DNA from: CAZUZD01 sp964624465
GTDB taxonomy: Bacteria > Planctomycetota > Planctomycetia > Isosphaerales > Isosphaeraceae
Assembly (NCBI GenBank): GCA_964624465.1
Contig: CAZUZD010000182.1
Span: 1-12,342, forward strand
Direction of reading: 5' to 3'
Length of the DNA stretch: 12,342 nt
Under the pieces are notes generated by a model. It did not search any database. It had not been told where the DNA came from and worked only from the letters and a program-made list of their open reading frames with translations. The number at the start of each line of letters is the position of its first letter. The stretch's first letter is position 1. This document shows, in pieces, positions 7,004 through 12,342 of this stretch. Position numbers and translations under genes: made by a program.

Positions 7004-7780
7004 GTGAGTAGCTTGACGAGCAACATGAAGACCGGGAACCCGGTCTTCAACATGGCGATGGACGAGGGCACGATCTACGGCGACTGGGCCCGCACCGAGC
7101 GCCGGTCCACCGCGATGACCGTCGAGGGTACGGCGCTCAAGGCCCTGGGCCTGCTGGTCGTGCTCACGATCTGCGCCGCCGTGTCGTGGACCCAGTCCAG
7201 CAACCAGACGCTCAGCGGTGGCCTGCTGATCGGCTCGGCCATCGGCGGCATGATCGTGGGCCTGATCACCAGCTTCAAGCCCACGCTGGCCCCGTTCACC
7301 GCGCCGCTGTACGCCGCCCTGGAGGGCTTCTTCCTGGGCGCGATCTCGAACCTCTTCGAGATGCGGTTCCCGGGCATCGCCGCCCAGGCCGTGGGGCTCA
7401 CCTTCGCCGTCATGTTCATCATGCTCGGCCTGTACAGCTTCCGCGTGATCCGCGTCACCGACCAGCTCACCCGCGCCATCGTCGCCGCCACCGGCGCCGT
7501 CTGCCTGGTGTACTTCGTGACGTTCCTGCTCGGCATGTTCGGCGTGATGGTGCCGTCGATCTTCTCCCACGGCCCGATTGGCATCGCCATGAGCGTGCTC
7601 GTCGTGGGCCTGGCCGCCTTCAACCTGCTGCTCGACTTCGACTTCATCGAGCGCTCGGCCGCCCAGGGCGCCCCCAAGTCGATGGAGTGGTTCGGCGCCT
7701 TCGGCCTGATGGTCACCCTGGTCTGGCTGTACCTGGAGATCCTCCGCCTCCTGGCCAAGCTCCAGTCCAACCGCGACTGA
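7004..7780 (+). CDS. Bax inhibitor-1/YccA family membrane protein
   Basis: A 258-residue membrane protein of the BI-1/YccA superfamily, whose members include pH-sensitive calcium-leak channels and regulators of membrane proteases. A soluble N terminus of about 42 residues (with the phrase MKTGNPVFN) precedes about seven membrane segments: roughly 44-62, 71-92, 100-118, 124-147, 156-182, 190-210 and 227-250. The signature region LLLDFDFIERSA (208-219) and MEWFGAFGLMVTLVWLYLEILRLL (227-250 region) closely fits the bacterial BaxI_1-type subgroup. D211 and D213 are the most likely counterparts of the acidic gating pair. GTG 7004 is supported by GGAGGG (6993-6998) 5 nt upstream. A hairpin TGGGCC/GGCCCA (6958-6963, 6978-6983) lies just before that site. 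A good isolated -10-like TACAAT occurs at 6867-6872 but without a clear -35. A strong terminator follows. Confidence 0.93.
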   Translation: MSSLTSNMKTGNPVFNMAMDEGTIYGDWARTERRSTAMTVEGTALKALGLLVVLTICAAVSWTQSSNQTLSGGLLIGSAIGGMIVGLITSFKPTLAPFTAPLYAALEGFFLGAISNLFEMRFPGIAAQAVGLTFAVMFIMLGLYSFRVIRVTDQLTRAIVAATGAVCLVYFVTFLLGMFGVMVPSIFSHGPIGIAMSVLVVGLAAFNLLLDFDFIERSAAQGAPKSMEWFGAFGLMVTLVWLYLEILRLLAKLQSNRD

Positions 7781-7816
7781 CCCGGCCCCTCGCCCGGTTC
7801 AGTCCCCGATCTCCCG

Positions 7817-7858
7817 CACGGCCGGCTCCCCCACTCGGGGCGCCGGCCGTGTCGTTTT
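7817..7858 (+). terminator. Intrinsic terminator after the Bax inhibitor-like gene
   Basis: CACGGCCGGC (7817-7826) pairs perfectly with GCCGGCCGTG (7842-7851). The loop can close further through CCCC/GGGG (7829-7832, 7837-7840). TTTT follows at 7855-7858. The hairpin begins 36 bp after the stop codon. This is the clearest Rho-independent terminator in the window. Confidence 0.75.
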
Positions 7859-7866
7859 CCATCCCT

Positions 7867-7992
7867 GTAGGGCGGATCAACGGAGCGTCATCCGCCGGGC
7901 CCGCAGGGGTGTCGTTCGGCCATCCGGTGAAGCGGGTCCGGCGCGGGCCACCGAGCCGTCGCGGCGGATGACGCTCCGCTGATCCGCCCTAC
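7867..7992. repeat. REP-like inverted doublet (BIME/MITE-type) between convergent genes
   Basis: Two 31-bp arms (7867-7897 and 7962-7992) are reverse complements with one mismatch. Each arm contains its own hairpin: GGCGGAT and ATCCGCC around a 12-nt loop (units 7871-7896 and 7963-7988). The arms are separated by 64 bp, in which GGCCCGC (7898-7904) can also pair with GCGGGCC (7943-7949). Outer ends read GTAGGG and CCCTAC. No target-site duplication is visible. The design, two palindromic units head to head outside genes, matches REP/BIME elements, which are usually spread by a RAYT-type transposase encoded elsewhere. The right arm includes the stop codon of the nikR-type gene. Confidence 0.8.
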
Positions 7993-8456
7993 GAATGCGG
8001 GTGCGGGTGGCTGTGACCGTGGCCGGCGGGGGGGAGGGGTTCGGCAGCGGCGAGGACGAGGCGGCCGGTCTCGACGCCCTTGGTGCCGATCAGGCCGTCG
8101 GCCAGGGCGCGCACCTGGGCGGCGGTGCCCCGGAGGAGGATCACCTCCAGGCAGCGGTGGGCGTCGAGGTGCACGTGGGTGGTGGTGACGACCCGATCGA
8201 TGTGCTCGTGCTGCAGCTCGGTCAGCCGCTCGCCGATGCGGCCGGCGTGGTGGTCGTAGACGAGCGTGAGCACGCCCAGGGTCGGGCTGTCGTCCTGGGC
8301 GACGGCGTCGTCGATCAGGGCCGAGCGCATCAGGCCGCGCACCGCCTCGCTGCGGTTCGGGTACCGGTGCAGGGCGCGATACTCATCGAACCGCTTCAGG
8401 AGCTCGCCGCCGATGGCGACGCTGAACCGCACGAGCTGCTCGCGGGCGCGGGACAT
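7989..8456 (-). CDS. nikR: NikR-type nickel-responsive transcriptional regulator
   Basis: A 155-residue ribbon-helix-helix regulator of the NikR family, which binds Ni(II) and represses nickel uptake genes. Residues 8-48 form the RHH DNA-binding domain (VRFSVAIGGELLKRFDEYR, then NRSEAVRGLMRSAL). Residues 57-137 form the ACT-like metal-binding domain. The high-affinity nickel site is intact by alignment to E. coli NikR: H83 (LQHEH), H94 and H96 (THVHLD), and C102 (HRCLE). The C terminus carries a His-rich tail (HGHSHPHPHS, 146-155) that could bind metal; it lies beyond the core fold. GGAG lies 6 nt before ATG 8456. The TAG stop is the TAG of the REP-like repeat, so the end of the gene was set by that element. 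No nickel transporter, hydrogenase or urease gene is in the window, and I see no GTATGA-type operator. Confidence 0.94.
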   Translation of the reverse strand: MSRAREQLVRFSVAIGGELLKRFDEYRALHRYPNRSEAVRGLMRSALIDDAVAQDDSPTLGVLTLVYDHHAGRIGERLTELQHEHIDRVVTTTHVHLDAHRCLEVILLRGTAAQVRALADGLIGTKGVETGRLVLAAAEPLPPAGHGHSHPHPHS

Positions 8457-8487
8457 CGGCGGCTCCGGGGTGCGAGGGGGACGGGGG

Positions 8488-8562
8488 CGGGGCGACCCGG
8501 ATCGGGCCGCCCCGCGATCGGTTCGAGGCGGAGGAGCCGAGCAGGGCGGCGCCGGGCCGCCC
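8488..8562 (-). terminator. Two GC-rich hairpins between oxidoreductase and nikR
   Basis: GGGCGGC (8544-8550) pairs perfectly with GCCGCCC (8556-8562) over a 5-nt loop and begins 3 nt after the oxidoreductase stop codon on the minus strand. A second hairpin, CGGGGCG (8488-8494) with CGCCCCG (8508-8514), has an inner CCCG/CGGG stem and one mismatch. Neither has a U tract. Together they suggest that the oxidoreductase transcript ends before nikR, or is stabilised there. Confidence 0.4.
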
Positions 8563-8565
8563 GGC

Positions 8566-9747
8566 TCACTTCACCTGGTCGAGCGGCACCGGGCGCTGCT
8601 CGCCGGCCGAGAGGCTCACGGCCTCGAGCACGCGCTGGGTCTTGTACGCGTCCTCGAAGTCGGGGATCGGCACGGTCGGCGTCTGGCCGGCCAGGGCGAG
8701 CAGGATGTCGTAGCACTGGTTGGTGAAGCCGTGCTCGTAGCCGATGATGTGCGCGTCGGGCCACCAGTGCTCGGCGTACGGGTGGTCGCCGCCGTGGGTG
8801 CACATGATGTTCGTCCAGCCCTGGTAGGCGCGGGGCTTCGTGGCGTCGTAGAACTCCAGCTCGTTCATCCGCTCGAAGTTGAACCGGATGGCCCCCTTGG
8901 AGCCGTTGATCTCGAAGCCGTTGCGGTTCTGGTTGCCGGTGGCCTGGCGGGCGGCCTCGAAGCTCGCCACGGCGCCGCCGCCGAACCGGGCCAGGAACAG
9001 CACGGCGTCGTCGACCGTGACCGGGCCCTTGCCCGAGCCGGTGCCGATGCCCGCCGCGATGCCGCCGGCGGCGCCGCCGGCCGGGATCGTGCGTTCCTTG
9101 ATGAACGTCTCGAGGATCGAGCCGCTGACCTCGACGATCTCCTCGCCGGTGACGAACCGGGTCATGTCGATGATGTGCGCGGCCAGGTCGCCCAGCGAGC
9201 CGCTGCCGGAGACGTCCTTCTGGAACCGCCAGATCAGCGGCACGTTCTCGTCGGCCCAGTCCTGGAGGTACACGGCGCGGACGTGGCGGATGGTGCCGAT
9301 GAGCCCATCCTTGACCATGCGGTGGGCCAGGGCGACGGCCGGGCAGCGGCGGTAGTTGTACCAGACGAAGGTCGGCACGTTCGCCTTGCGGGCGGCCTCG
9401 GCCATGGCGCGGGCGTCGGCCAGGTTGTCGGCGATCGGCTTCTCGCAGGCGACCGCCTTGCCGGCGGCGATCGCGGCCGTGGCCATCACCGCGTGCTGCC
9501 TGTTGGGCGTCACGATGTCGACCAGGTCGATCTCGGGCGAGCGGACCACCTGCTCCCAGTCGGTCGACGTGTGCTGCCAGCCCCAGGTCTGGGCGAACTT
9601 CTGCGAGCTCTCGGCGCGACGGCCGCAGGTCGTGTGCATCACCGGGCGGACCGGCGGGGTGAAGAACCGCGGGATCTGCGACCACCCGTTGGAGTGGGTG
9701 CGGCCCATGAACCCTTCGCCGATCAGGGCGATGTTGACGTCGCGCAT
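8566..9747 (-). CDS. Gfo/Idh/MocA family NAD(P)-dependent oxidoreductase
   Basis: A 393-residue cytoplasmic dehydrogenase of the Gfo/Idh/MocA family, which typically oxidises sugars, inositols or their derivatives. The Rossmann nucleotide-binding motif is GEGFMG (10-15). The family motif EKP is at 102-104 (CEKPIADN). The catalytic D-x3-H pair appears as GDLAAH, with D187 and H191. A Gly/Ala-rich insert (about 223-241) precedes VTVDDAVLFLARF and probably forms a flexible loop. There is no Tat signal, unlike many planctomycete family members. ATG 9747 is preceded by GAGGAG 9 nt upstream; an open extension to 9918 lacks such a site and is Arg/Pro-rich. The paralogue at 10163-11332 shares the fold, EKP and D-x3-H motifs but differs clearly in sequence, so this is not a recent duplication. 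The substrate cannot be read from the sequence. Confidence 0.93.
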   Translation of the reverse strand: MRDVNIALIGEGFMGRTHSNGWSQIPRFFTPPVRPVMHTTCGRRAESSQKFAQTWGWQHTSTDWEQVVRSPEIDLVDIVTPNRQHAVMATAAIAAGKAVACEKPIADNLADARAMAEAARKANVPTFVWYNYRRCPAVALAHRMVKDGLIGTIRHVRAVYLQDWADENVPLIWRFQKDVSGSGSLGDLAAHIIDMTRFVTGEEIVEVSGSILETFIKERTIPAGGAAGGIAAGIGTGSGKGPVTVDDAVLFLARFGGGAVASFEAARQATGNQNRNGFEINGSKGAIRFNFERMNELEFYDATKPRAYQGWTNIMCTHGGDHPYAEHWWPDAHIIGYEHGFTNQCYDILLALAGQTPTVPIPDFEDAYKTQRVLEAVSLSAGEQRPVPLDQVK

Positions 9748-9916
9748 CGCAGCGGACTCCTCGACTCGAATTCCAGCGGCCAGGGGGATCAGAGCAATTG
9801 CGGGGGAGCGCCGACCGCCGCGAGCGAGTCGCTGGGCGGGGCACCGGGGGGCGGTGGGCGGCAGAACGGGTGCCGTGACGCTCCGTCGCGGCCCCGCGCC
9901 GCCGCGCGATCGCGTC

Positions 9917-9946
9917 ACGATAGCACGCGCCTCGGGCCCTGGCCAA
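9917..9946 (-). promoter_or_regulatory. Candidate promoter for the oxidoreductase at 8566-9747
   Basis: On the minus strand TTGGCC (9946-9941), an 18-nt spacer and TATCGT (9922-9917). Each box matches the sigma-70 consensus at four of six positions. Transcription would start near 9910, leaving a leader of about 160 nt. Confidence 0.3.
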
Positions 9947-10083
9947 GGGCCGGCCCCCGCCGCCCGGAGCGACCCGTACCCCGCTCCAGCCCACTCGCCC
10001 GGACCGTCCGATCCGGGTCGCGCAGCGACAGGCGGGGCCAGGGAGTCGCTCCACCGGATGGACGGGCGGCGTCAGGGAGGCAC

Positions 10084-10127
10084 TCCCTCGGTCGCCCGGA
10101 AATCAAGTTGTCCGGGCGACCCAGGGA
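10084..10127 (-). terminator. Long hairpin after the upstream oxidoreductase gene
   Basis: The arms 10084-10100 and 10111-10127 form a 17-position stem with a single C-C mismatch; the inner 11 bp (GGTCGCCCGGA/TCCGGGCGACC) are perfect. The 10-nt loop, AATCAAGTTG on the plus strand, is AT-rich against a GC-rich background. The stem starts 36 bp past the minus-strand stop codon. No U tract follows. An alternative small hairpin, GGGAG/CTCCC (10075-10079, 10083-10087), competes for one end of the stem. Confidence 0.55.
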
Positions 10128-10162
10128 TCACAACAGCGAGCGGCCGGCGGATGCTGGCTGGC

Positions 10163-11332
10163 TCAGCCGACCGGGGTCCAGGCCTGCTCCCTGGCGCTGC
10201 GGGCGATGGCCTCGCAGATCTTCACCTCGTAGTCGCCGTCGGCGAACGTGGGGAAGGGGGCCGGGCCCTGGCTGCCGCCGCCGATCCAGCCGTAGAACGA
10301 GAGGGCGAGCTGCTTGAAGGCGTCGGGGAACCCCTCGGCGTGGCCGCCGGGGTAGTGGCTGATGTTCGCCGCCTCGGGGGCCATCAGGCTCGGGTCGCGC
10401 TCGAACAGCTCGCTGGAGCGGCCGCGGCGGCCGATCCAGAGGTCGTTGGGGTCCTGGCTGTCCCACACCAGCGAGCCCTCGGTGCCGCTGATCTCGATCT
10501 GGAGCCGGTTCTTGCGGCCGGCCTGGCACTGCGTGACGTGATAGACGCCGCGCACGTCGCCGGCGAACCGCATCACGACCGCGCCGTAGTCCTCGGTCAC
10601 GATCTTGACGCCCTCGGTCGGCCGGGCCTGCGCGGCCGAGCCGGTGAAGGTCTCGGAGCCGCCGATCGGCTTGCGGCGCTCGGGGTGGAAGACGGCCAGG
10701 TCGCTGAAGACCCGCTCGATCTTGTGGCCGCTGATGTACTGGGCCAGGTCCATCCAGTGGGTGCCGATGTCGGCCACGGCGCGGAGGTTGGTGGCGCCGT
10801 CGGGCTCGACCCGCCAGTTGTAGTCGGTCGGCTGGAGCAGCCAGTCCTGGGTGTACGAGCCGGTGATCGACAGAATCCGGCCGATGTCGCCCGAGGCGAC
10901 GCGGGCCCGCATCTCGTGGCAGAGCGGGTAGAACCGGACGTTGTAGTTCACGCCGGCGGCCTGCTTCGGGCGCTGCGCGGCCAGGGCGGCCAGCTCGGCG
11001 GTCTCCTTCGAGGTGATCGCCAGCGGCTTCTCGCAGAGGACGTGGCGGCCGGACTCGAGGATGCGCTTCGCCTGCTCGTAGTGCGCCGGGTTGGGCGACG
11101 CGATGTGGACCGAGCCGATGTCGCCGTCGGCCAGCAGCTCGTCGAGGCTGCCGTAGACCCGGGGGATGCCCAGCCGCTCGGCCGTCTTGCGACCGACCTC
11201 GGGGTTGATCTCCAGGATGCCGAGGACCGGCACGCCGATGCGCCGGAGCGCCTCGCAGTGCACGGGGCCGATGAAGCCGCCGCCGATCAGGGCGACCTTG
11301 GGGGCGTTGGACAGGGTCGTGGGGGCACCCAT
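10163..11332 (-). CDS. Gfo/Idh/MocA family NAD(P)-dependent oxidoreductase
   Basis: A 389-residue dehydrogenase of the Gfo/Idh/MocA family. The Rossmann motif is GGGFIG (17-22), followed by a typical ILEINPEVGRKTAERLG region in which the acidic residue after the second strand (E41) favours NAD over NADP. EKP is at 101-103 (CEKPLAIT). The substrate-domain pair D188/H192 lies in VADIGTHWMDL, the usual D-x3-H site. The C-terminal HAEGFPDAFKQLA segment (331-343) is common in sugar dehydrogenases of this family. No export signal is seen. ATG 11332 has GGAG 10 nt upstream (with GTGAG in between), and this site lies at the base of a leader hairpin. An open extension to 12013 runs through an inverted repeat and is not protein-like. 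The gene stands alone, with more than 400 bp on both sides. The substrate is unknown. Confidence 0.93.
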   Translation of the reverse strand: MGAPTTLSNAPKVALIGGGFIGPVHCEALRRIGVPVLGILEINPEVGRKTAERLGIPRVYGSLDELLADGDIGSVHIASPNPAHYEQAKRILESGRHVLCEKPLAITSKETAELAALAAQRPKQAAGVNYNVRFYPLCHEMRARVASGDIGRILSITGSYTQDWLLQPTDYNWRVEPDGATNLRAVADIGTHWMDLAQYISGHKIERVFSDLAVFHPERRKPIGGSETFTGSAAQARPTEGVKIVTEDYGAVVMRFAGDVRGVYHVTQCQAGRKNRLQIEISGTEGSLVWDSQDPNDLWIGRRGRSSELFERDPSLMAPEAANISHYPGGHAEGFPDAFKQLALSFYGWIGGGSQGPAPFPTFADGDYEVKICEAIARSAREQAWTPVG

Positions 11333-11344
11333 GGCGGGCTCACT

Positions 11345-11403
11345 CCAGGCCGGCTCGCGGCCCGAGCCGGGACCCCTGGCCCGGCGCGGCCGTCGGGCTC
11401 GGG
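11345..11403 (-). promoter_or_regulatory. Leader hairpin overlapping the ribosome binding site, with alternative pairing
   Basis: In the minus-strand RNA, an 8-bp perfect stem (CCGGCTCG/CGAGCCGG; plus positions 11350-11357 and 11363-11370) extends after a 4-nt bulge into CCAGG/CCTGG (11345-11349, 11375-11379). The last CCTGG runs into AG, so two bases of the GGAG ribosome binding site are in the stem. An upstream CCCGAGCC (11403-11396) can instead pair with GGCTCGGG (11368-11361), which would break the hairpin. This is the layout of a translational switch, but GC-rich DNA makes chance pairing likely. Confidence 0.35.
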
Positions 11404-11535
11404 CGACCGGGCGGGTGCCCAGGTCGACCGCCCGGGCGCGGGCGTTCGGGACCGGATCGGTGTCGAAGCGGGTTCGGTTCGATGGGGACGCCGAGGGGCC
11501 GGTCGCGCTTGACCGGCCCGCCTCGCACGGCCCCC

Positions 11536-11563
11536 ATGATAGCCCGCCCCCGACACGCCGCAA
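11536..11563 (-). promoter_or_regulatory. Candidate promoter for the oxidoreductase at 10163-11332
   Basis: On the minus strand TTGCGG (11563-11558), a 16-nt spacer and TATCAT (11541-11536). The -10 box matches TATAAT at five of six positions, the best in the window. Transcription from about 11529 would give a leader of nearly 200 nt that contains the hairpins described next to the gene. Confidence 0.4.
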
Positions 11564-11655
11564 ACCCCCGCCGGGCGGCCCGCAACCGGACGGCGGACCA
11601 GGGGTGGATCGCCGCGAAGCCACGTCGACGATCCGGTCGCCAATGCCAGGCACAT

Positions 11656-11748
11656 TCCGTGTGCCGTGGCCTGAGCGCCCGCGTGGCCACGCGGCGGAGG
11701 CACCCGTCAAGACGTGGCCACGCGGGCGCTCAGGCCACGGCACACGGA
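11656..11748. repeat. 36-bp perfect inverted repeat
   Basis: The arms 11656-11691 and 11713-11748 are exact reverse complements, separated by 21 bp. The arm ends next to the loop carry CGTGGCCACG, itself a 10-bp palindrome. The outer end of the left arm can alternatively form GGCACA/TGTGCC (11649-11654, 11660-11665). No flanking duplication and no transposase are visible. Such a long perfect pair suggests a recent or maintained element: a MITE-like or iterated repeat, a recombination site, or a bidirectional transcription stop after the glycosyltransferase gene. Confidence 0.85.
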
Positions 11749-11801
11749 GAACCGGGTCGTGGATCGACAGGTTCGGAGAACCAGGTCGTGGCTCGGCAGG
11801 T
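11746..11801. repeat. Direct repeat, two 27-nt copies 29 nt apart
   Basis: Copies at 11746-11772 and 11775-11801 match at 24 of 27 positions; both begin GGAGAACC and contain GGTCGTGG. The first copy starts inside the end of the right arm of the neighbouring inverted repeat. No third complete copy is present; a fragment with GGTCGCGGCAGG follows. It could be a slippage product or a binding-site pair. Confidence 0.65.
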
Positions 11802-11889
11802 CGCGGCAGGGCGGGCGGCCGGTCGACCGCACCGCCAACCGTCCGGACCGGTTCGGCCAGCCGGCAGCCAGGCCAGCCAGCCCCGTCGG

Positions 11890-12342
11890 TCAGTCCCAGA
11901 AGGAGTAGCGGAGGATGCAGTACAGGGCCTTGACGCCGTCCTTCCAGCCGATCTTCTTGCCTTCCTCGTAGCTGCGGCCGTCGTAGCTCACGGGCAGCTC
12001 GTAGATCCGGCACCGCCGCATCGGGTTGCGGCCGGGCACGGCGGGCATGCGGAACCGGGCGACCTTGGCGGTGATCTCGGGCTCGAAGCCGAACCGGTCG
12101 CTCTTGAGCGTCGGGGCGATCGCCTTGATCACCTCGCGGTGGAAGACCTTGTAGCAGACCTCCATGTCGGTCAGGTTCAGGTTGGTGAACATGTTCGACA
12201 GGTGGGTCAGGAACTTGTTGGCCAGCGAGTGCCAGTAATACAGCACCCGGTGCTTCTCGCCGATGAAGCGGGAGCCGTACACGACGTCGGCCTTGCCCTC
12301 GAGGATCGGCTGGATCAGCTGGGGGTATTCGGCCGGGTCGTA
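11890..12342 (-). CDS. Family 2 glycosyltransferase, C-terminal part (gene runs off the window)
   Basis: The last 150 residues of a GT2 (dolichol-phosphate mannosyltransferase-like) enzyme, which transfers sugars from nucleotide donors, often to a lipid carrier. The frame is open to the right edge, so roughly 100 N-terminal residues, including the nucleotide-binding start and the DxD motif, lie outside. Visible family motifs are DPAEYPQLIQPILEG (2-16), VVYGSRF (20-26), LTDMEVCYKVFHRE (57-70), RFGFEPEITAKVA (83-95) and PVSYDGRSYEEGKKIGWKDG (117-136). These match the short, soluble bacterial DPM1-like subgroup, and no membrane segment is seen in this part. The sequence ends CILRYSFWD-stop, typical of full-length members, so the 3' end is intact. 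The next gene on the strand is 557 bp downstream, so co-transcription is doubtful. Confidence 0.92.
   Translation of the reverse strand, partial: YDPAEYPQLIQPILEGKADVVYGSRFIGEKHRVLYYWHSLANKFLTHLSNMFTNLNLTDMEVCYKVFHREVIKAIAPTLKSDRFGFEPEITAKVARFRMPAVPGRNPMRRCRIYELPVSYDGRSYEEGKKIGWKDGVKALYCILRYSFWD

Larger units (their letters stand above)
9748..10162. other. Intergenic region between the two oxidoreductases
   Basis: This stretch of 415 bp has no supported gene. From the upstream gene's stop it contains a strong hairpin (10084-10127) and a candidate promoter for the downstream oxidoreductase (9917-9946), listed separately. A second, weaker promoter-like pair on the minus strand is TTGCTC (9797-9792), a 16-nt spacer and TGGAAT (9775-9770), which would start RNA right before the ribosome binding site. 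A 6-bp inverted pair GGCACC/GGTGCC lies at 9840-9845 and 9869-9874. Confidence 0.5.
11333..11889. other. Intergenic region, 557 bp, with repeats and structured leader
   Basis: No gene is supported. From right to left it holds GC-rich short repeats of a GGCCAGCC type after the glycosyltransferase stop (11852-11880 region), a direct repeat pair, a 36-bp perfect inverted repeat, a candidate promoter and a structured leader of about 200 nt; the last four are listed separately. The leader also contains CCGGGCGG/CCGCCCGG (11407-11414, 11428-11435). Confidence 0.6.

Noticed and set aside
9748..9918. Extended start of the first oxidoreductase
   Set aside because: The extension is Arg/Pro-rich and has no ribosome binding site; ATG 9747 has GAGGAG and begins the Rossmann strand within a few residues.
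8266..11512. Very long plus-strand open frames across nikR and both oxidoreductases
   Set aside because: They are mirrors of well-supported minus-strand genes, have biased composition, and cross intergenic hairpins.
11852..11880. GGCCAGCC-type short repeats after the glycosyltransferase
   Set aside because: Irregular spacing and GC-rich simple composition; not enough to call an array or CRISPR.
11333..12013. Extended start of the second oxidoreductase running through the inverted repeat
   Set aside because: The Rossmann fold starts right after ATG 11332, which has a ribosome binding site, and the extension is a translation of repeats and leader.

Overview
The window looks like a GC-rich planctomycete chromosome segment, most likely Isosphaeraceae or a near relative. 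Four features point there. Codon third positions are almost all G or C. The secreted protease carries an N-terminal LEPR-XLL-type motif (CEPLESRRLLS). There are two paralogous Gfo/Idh/MocA oxidoreductases, a family greatly expanded in planctomycetes. The protease also has DUF4214-like C-terminal repeats. Nothing here identifies the species, and no phage, plasmid, CRISPR, tRNA or rRNA gene was seen.

Layout. A small membrane-anchored protein with TolC-like helical repeats (182-640, +) converges on a protein with a C-terminal diadenylate-cyclase-like domain whose RHR motif is degenerate (660-2174, -). Upstream of the latter on the same strand is a subtilisin-family protease with a DUF4214-like tail (2321-4345, -). 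A divergent non-coding region of about 800 bp (4346-5141) follows, holding a terminator/attenuator-like structure and a candidate promoter. It leads into a polytopic membrane protein, possibly a GT-C-type glycosyltransferase (5142-6860, +), and a Bax inhibitor-1/YccA family membrane protein (7004-7780, +) that ends at a clear intrinsic terminator. A REP-like inverted doublet (7867-7992) separates this gene from a convergent nikR-type nickel regulator (7989-8456, -) and supplies the nikR stop codon. Upstream on the minus strand are two Gfo/Idh/MocA oxidoreductases (8566-9747 and 10163-11332) and the C-terminal part of a family 2 glycosyltransferase that runs off the right edge (11890-12342, -).

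How the genes fit together. Most genes look individually transcribed: spacings are over 100 bp, several carry hairpins after their stops, and candidate promoters of a shared style (TTGCGG or TTGGCC, N16-18, TAtcaT-like) lie well upstream. The oxidoreductases and the glycosyltransferase could belong to sugar or polysaccharide metabolism, but the sequence shows no substrate. I found no strongly supported new multi-gene system. The most unusual items are the degenerate DAC-like protein, the REP doublet fused to the end of nikR, the 36-bp perfect inverted repeat with an overlapping direct repeat upstream of the second oxidoreductase, and that oxidoreductase's structured leader, which can pair with its own ribosome binding site.
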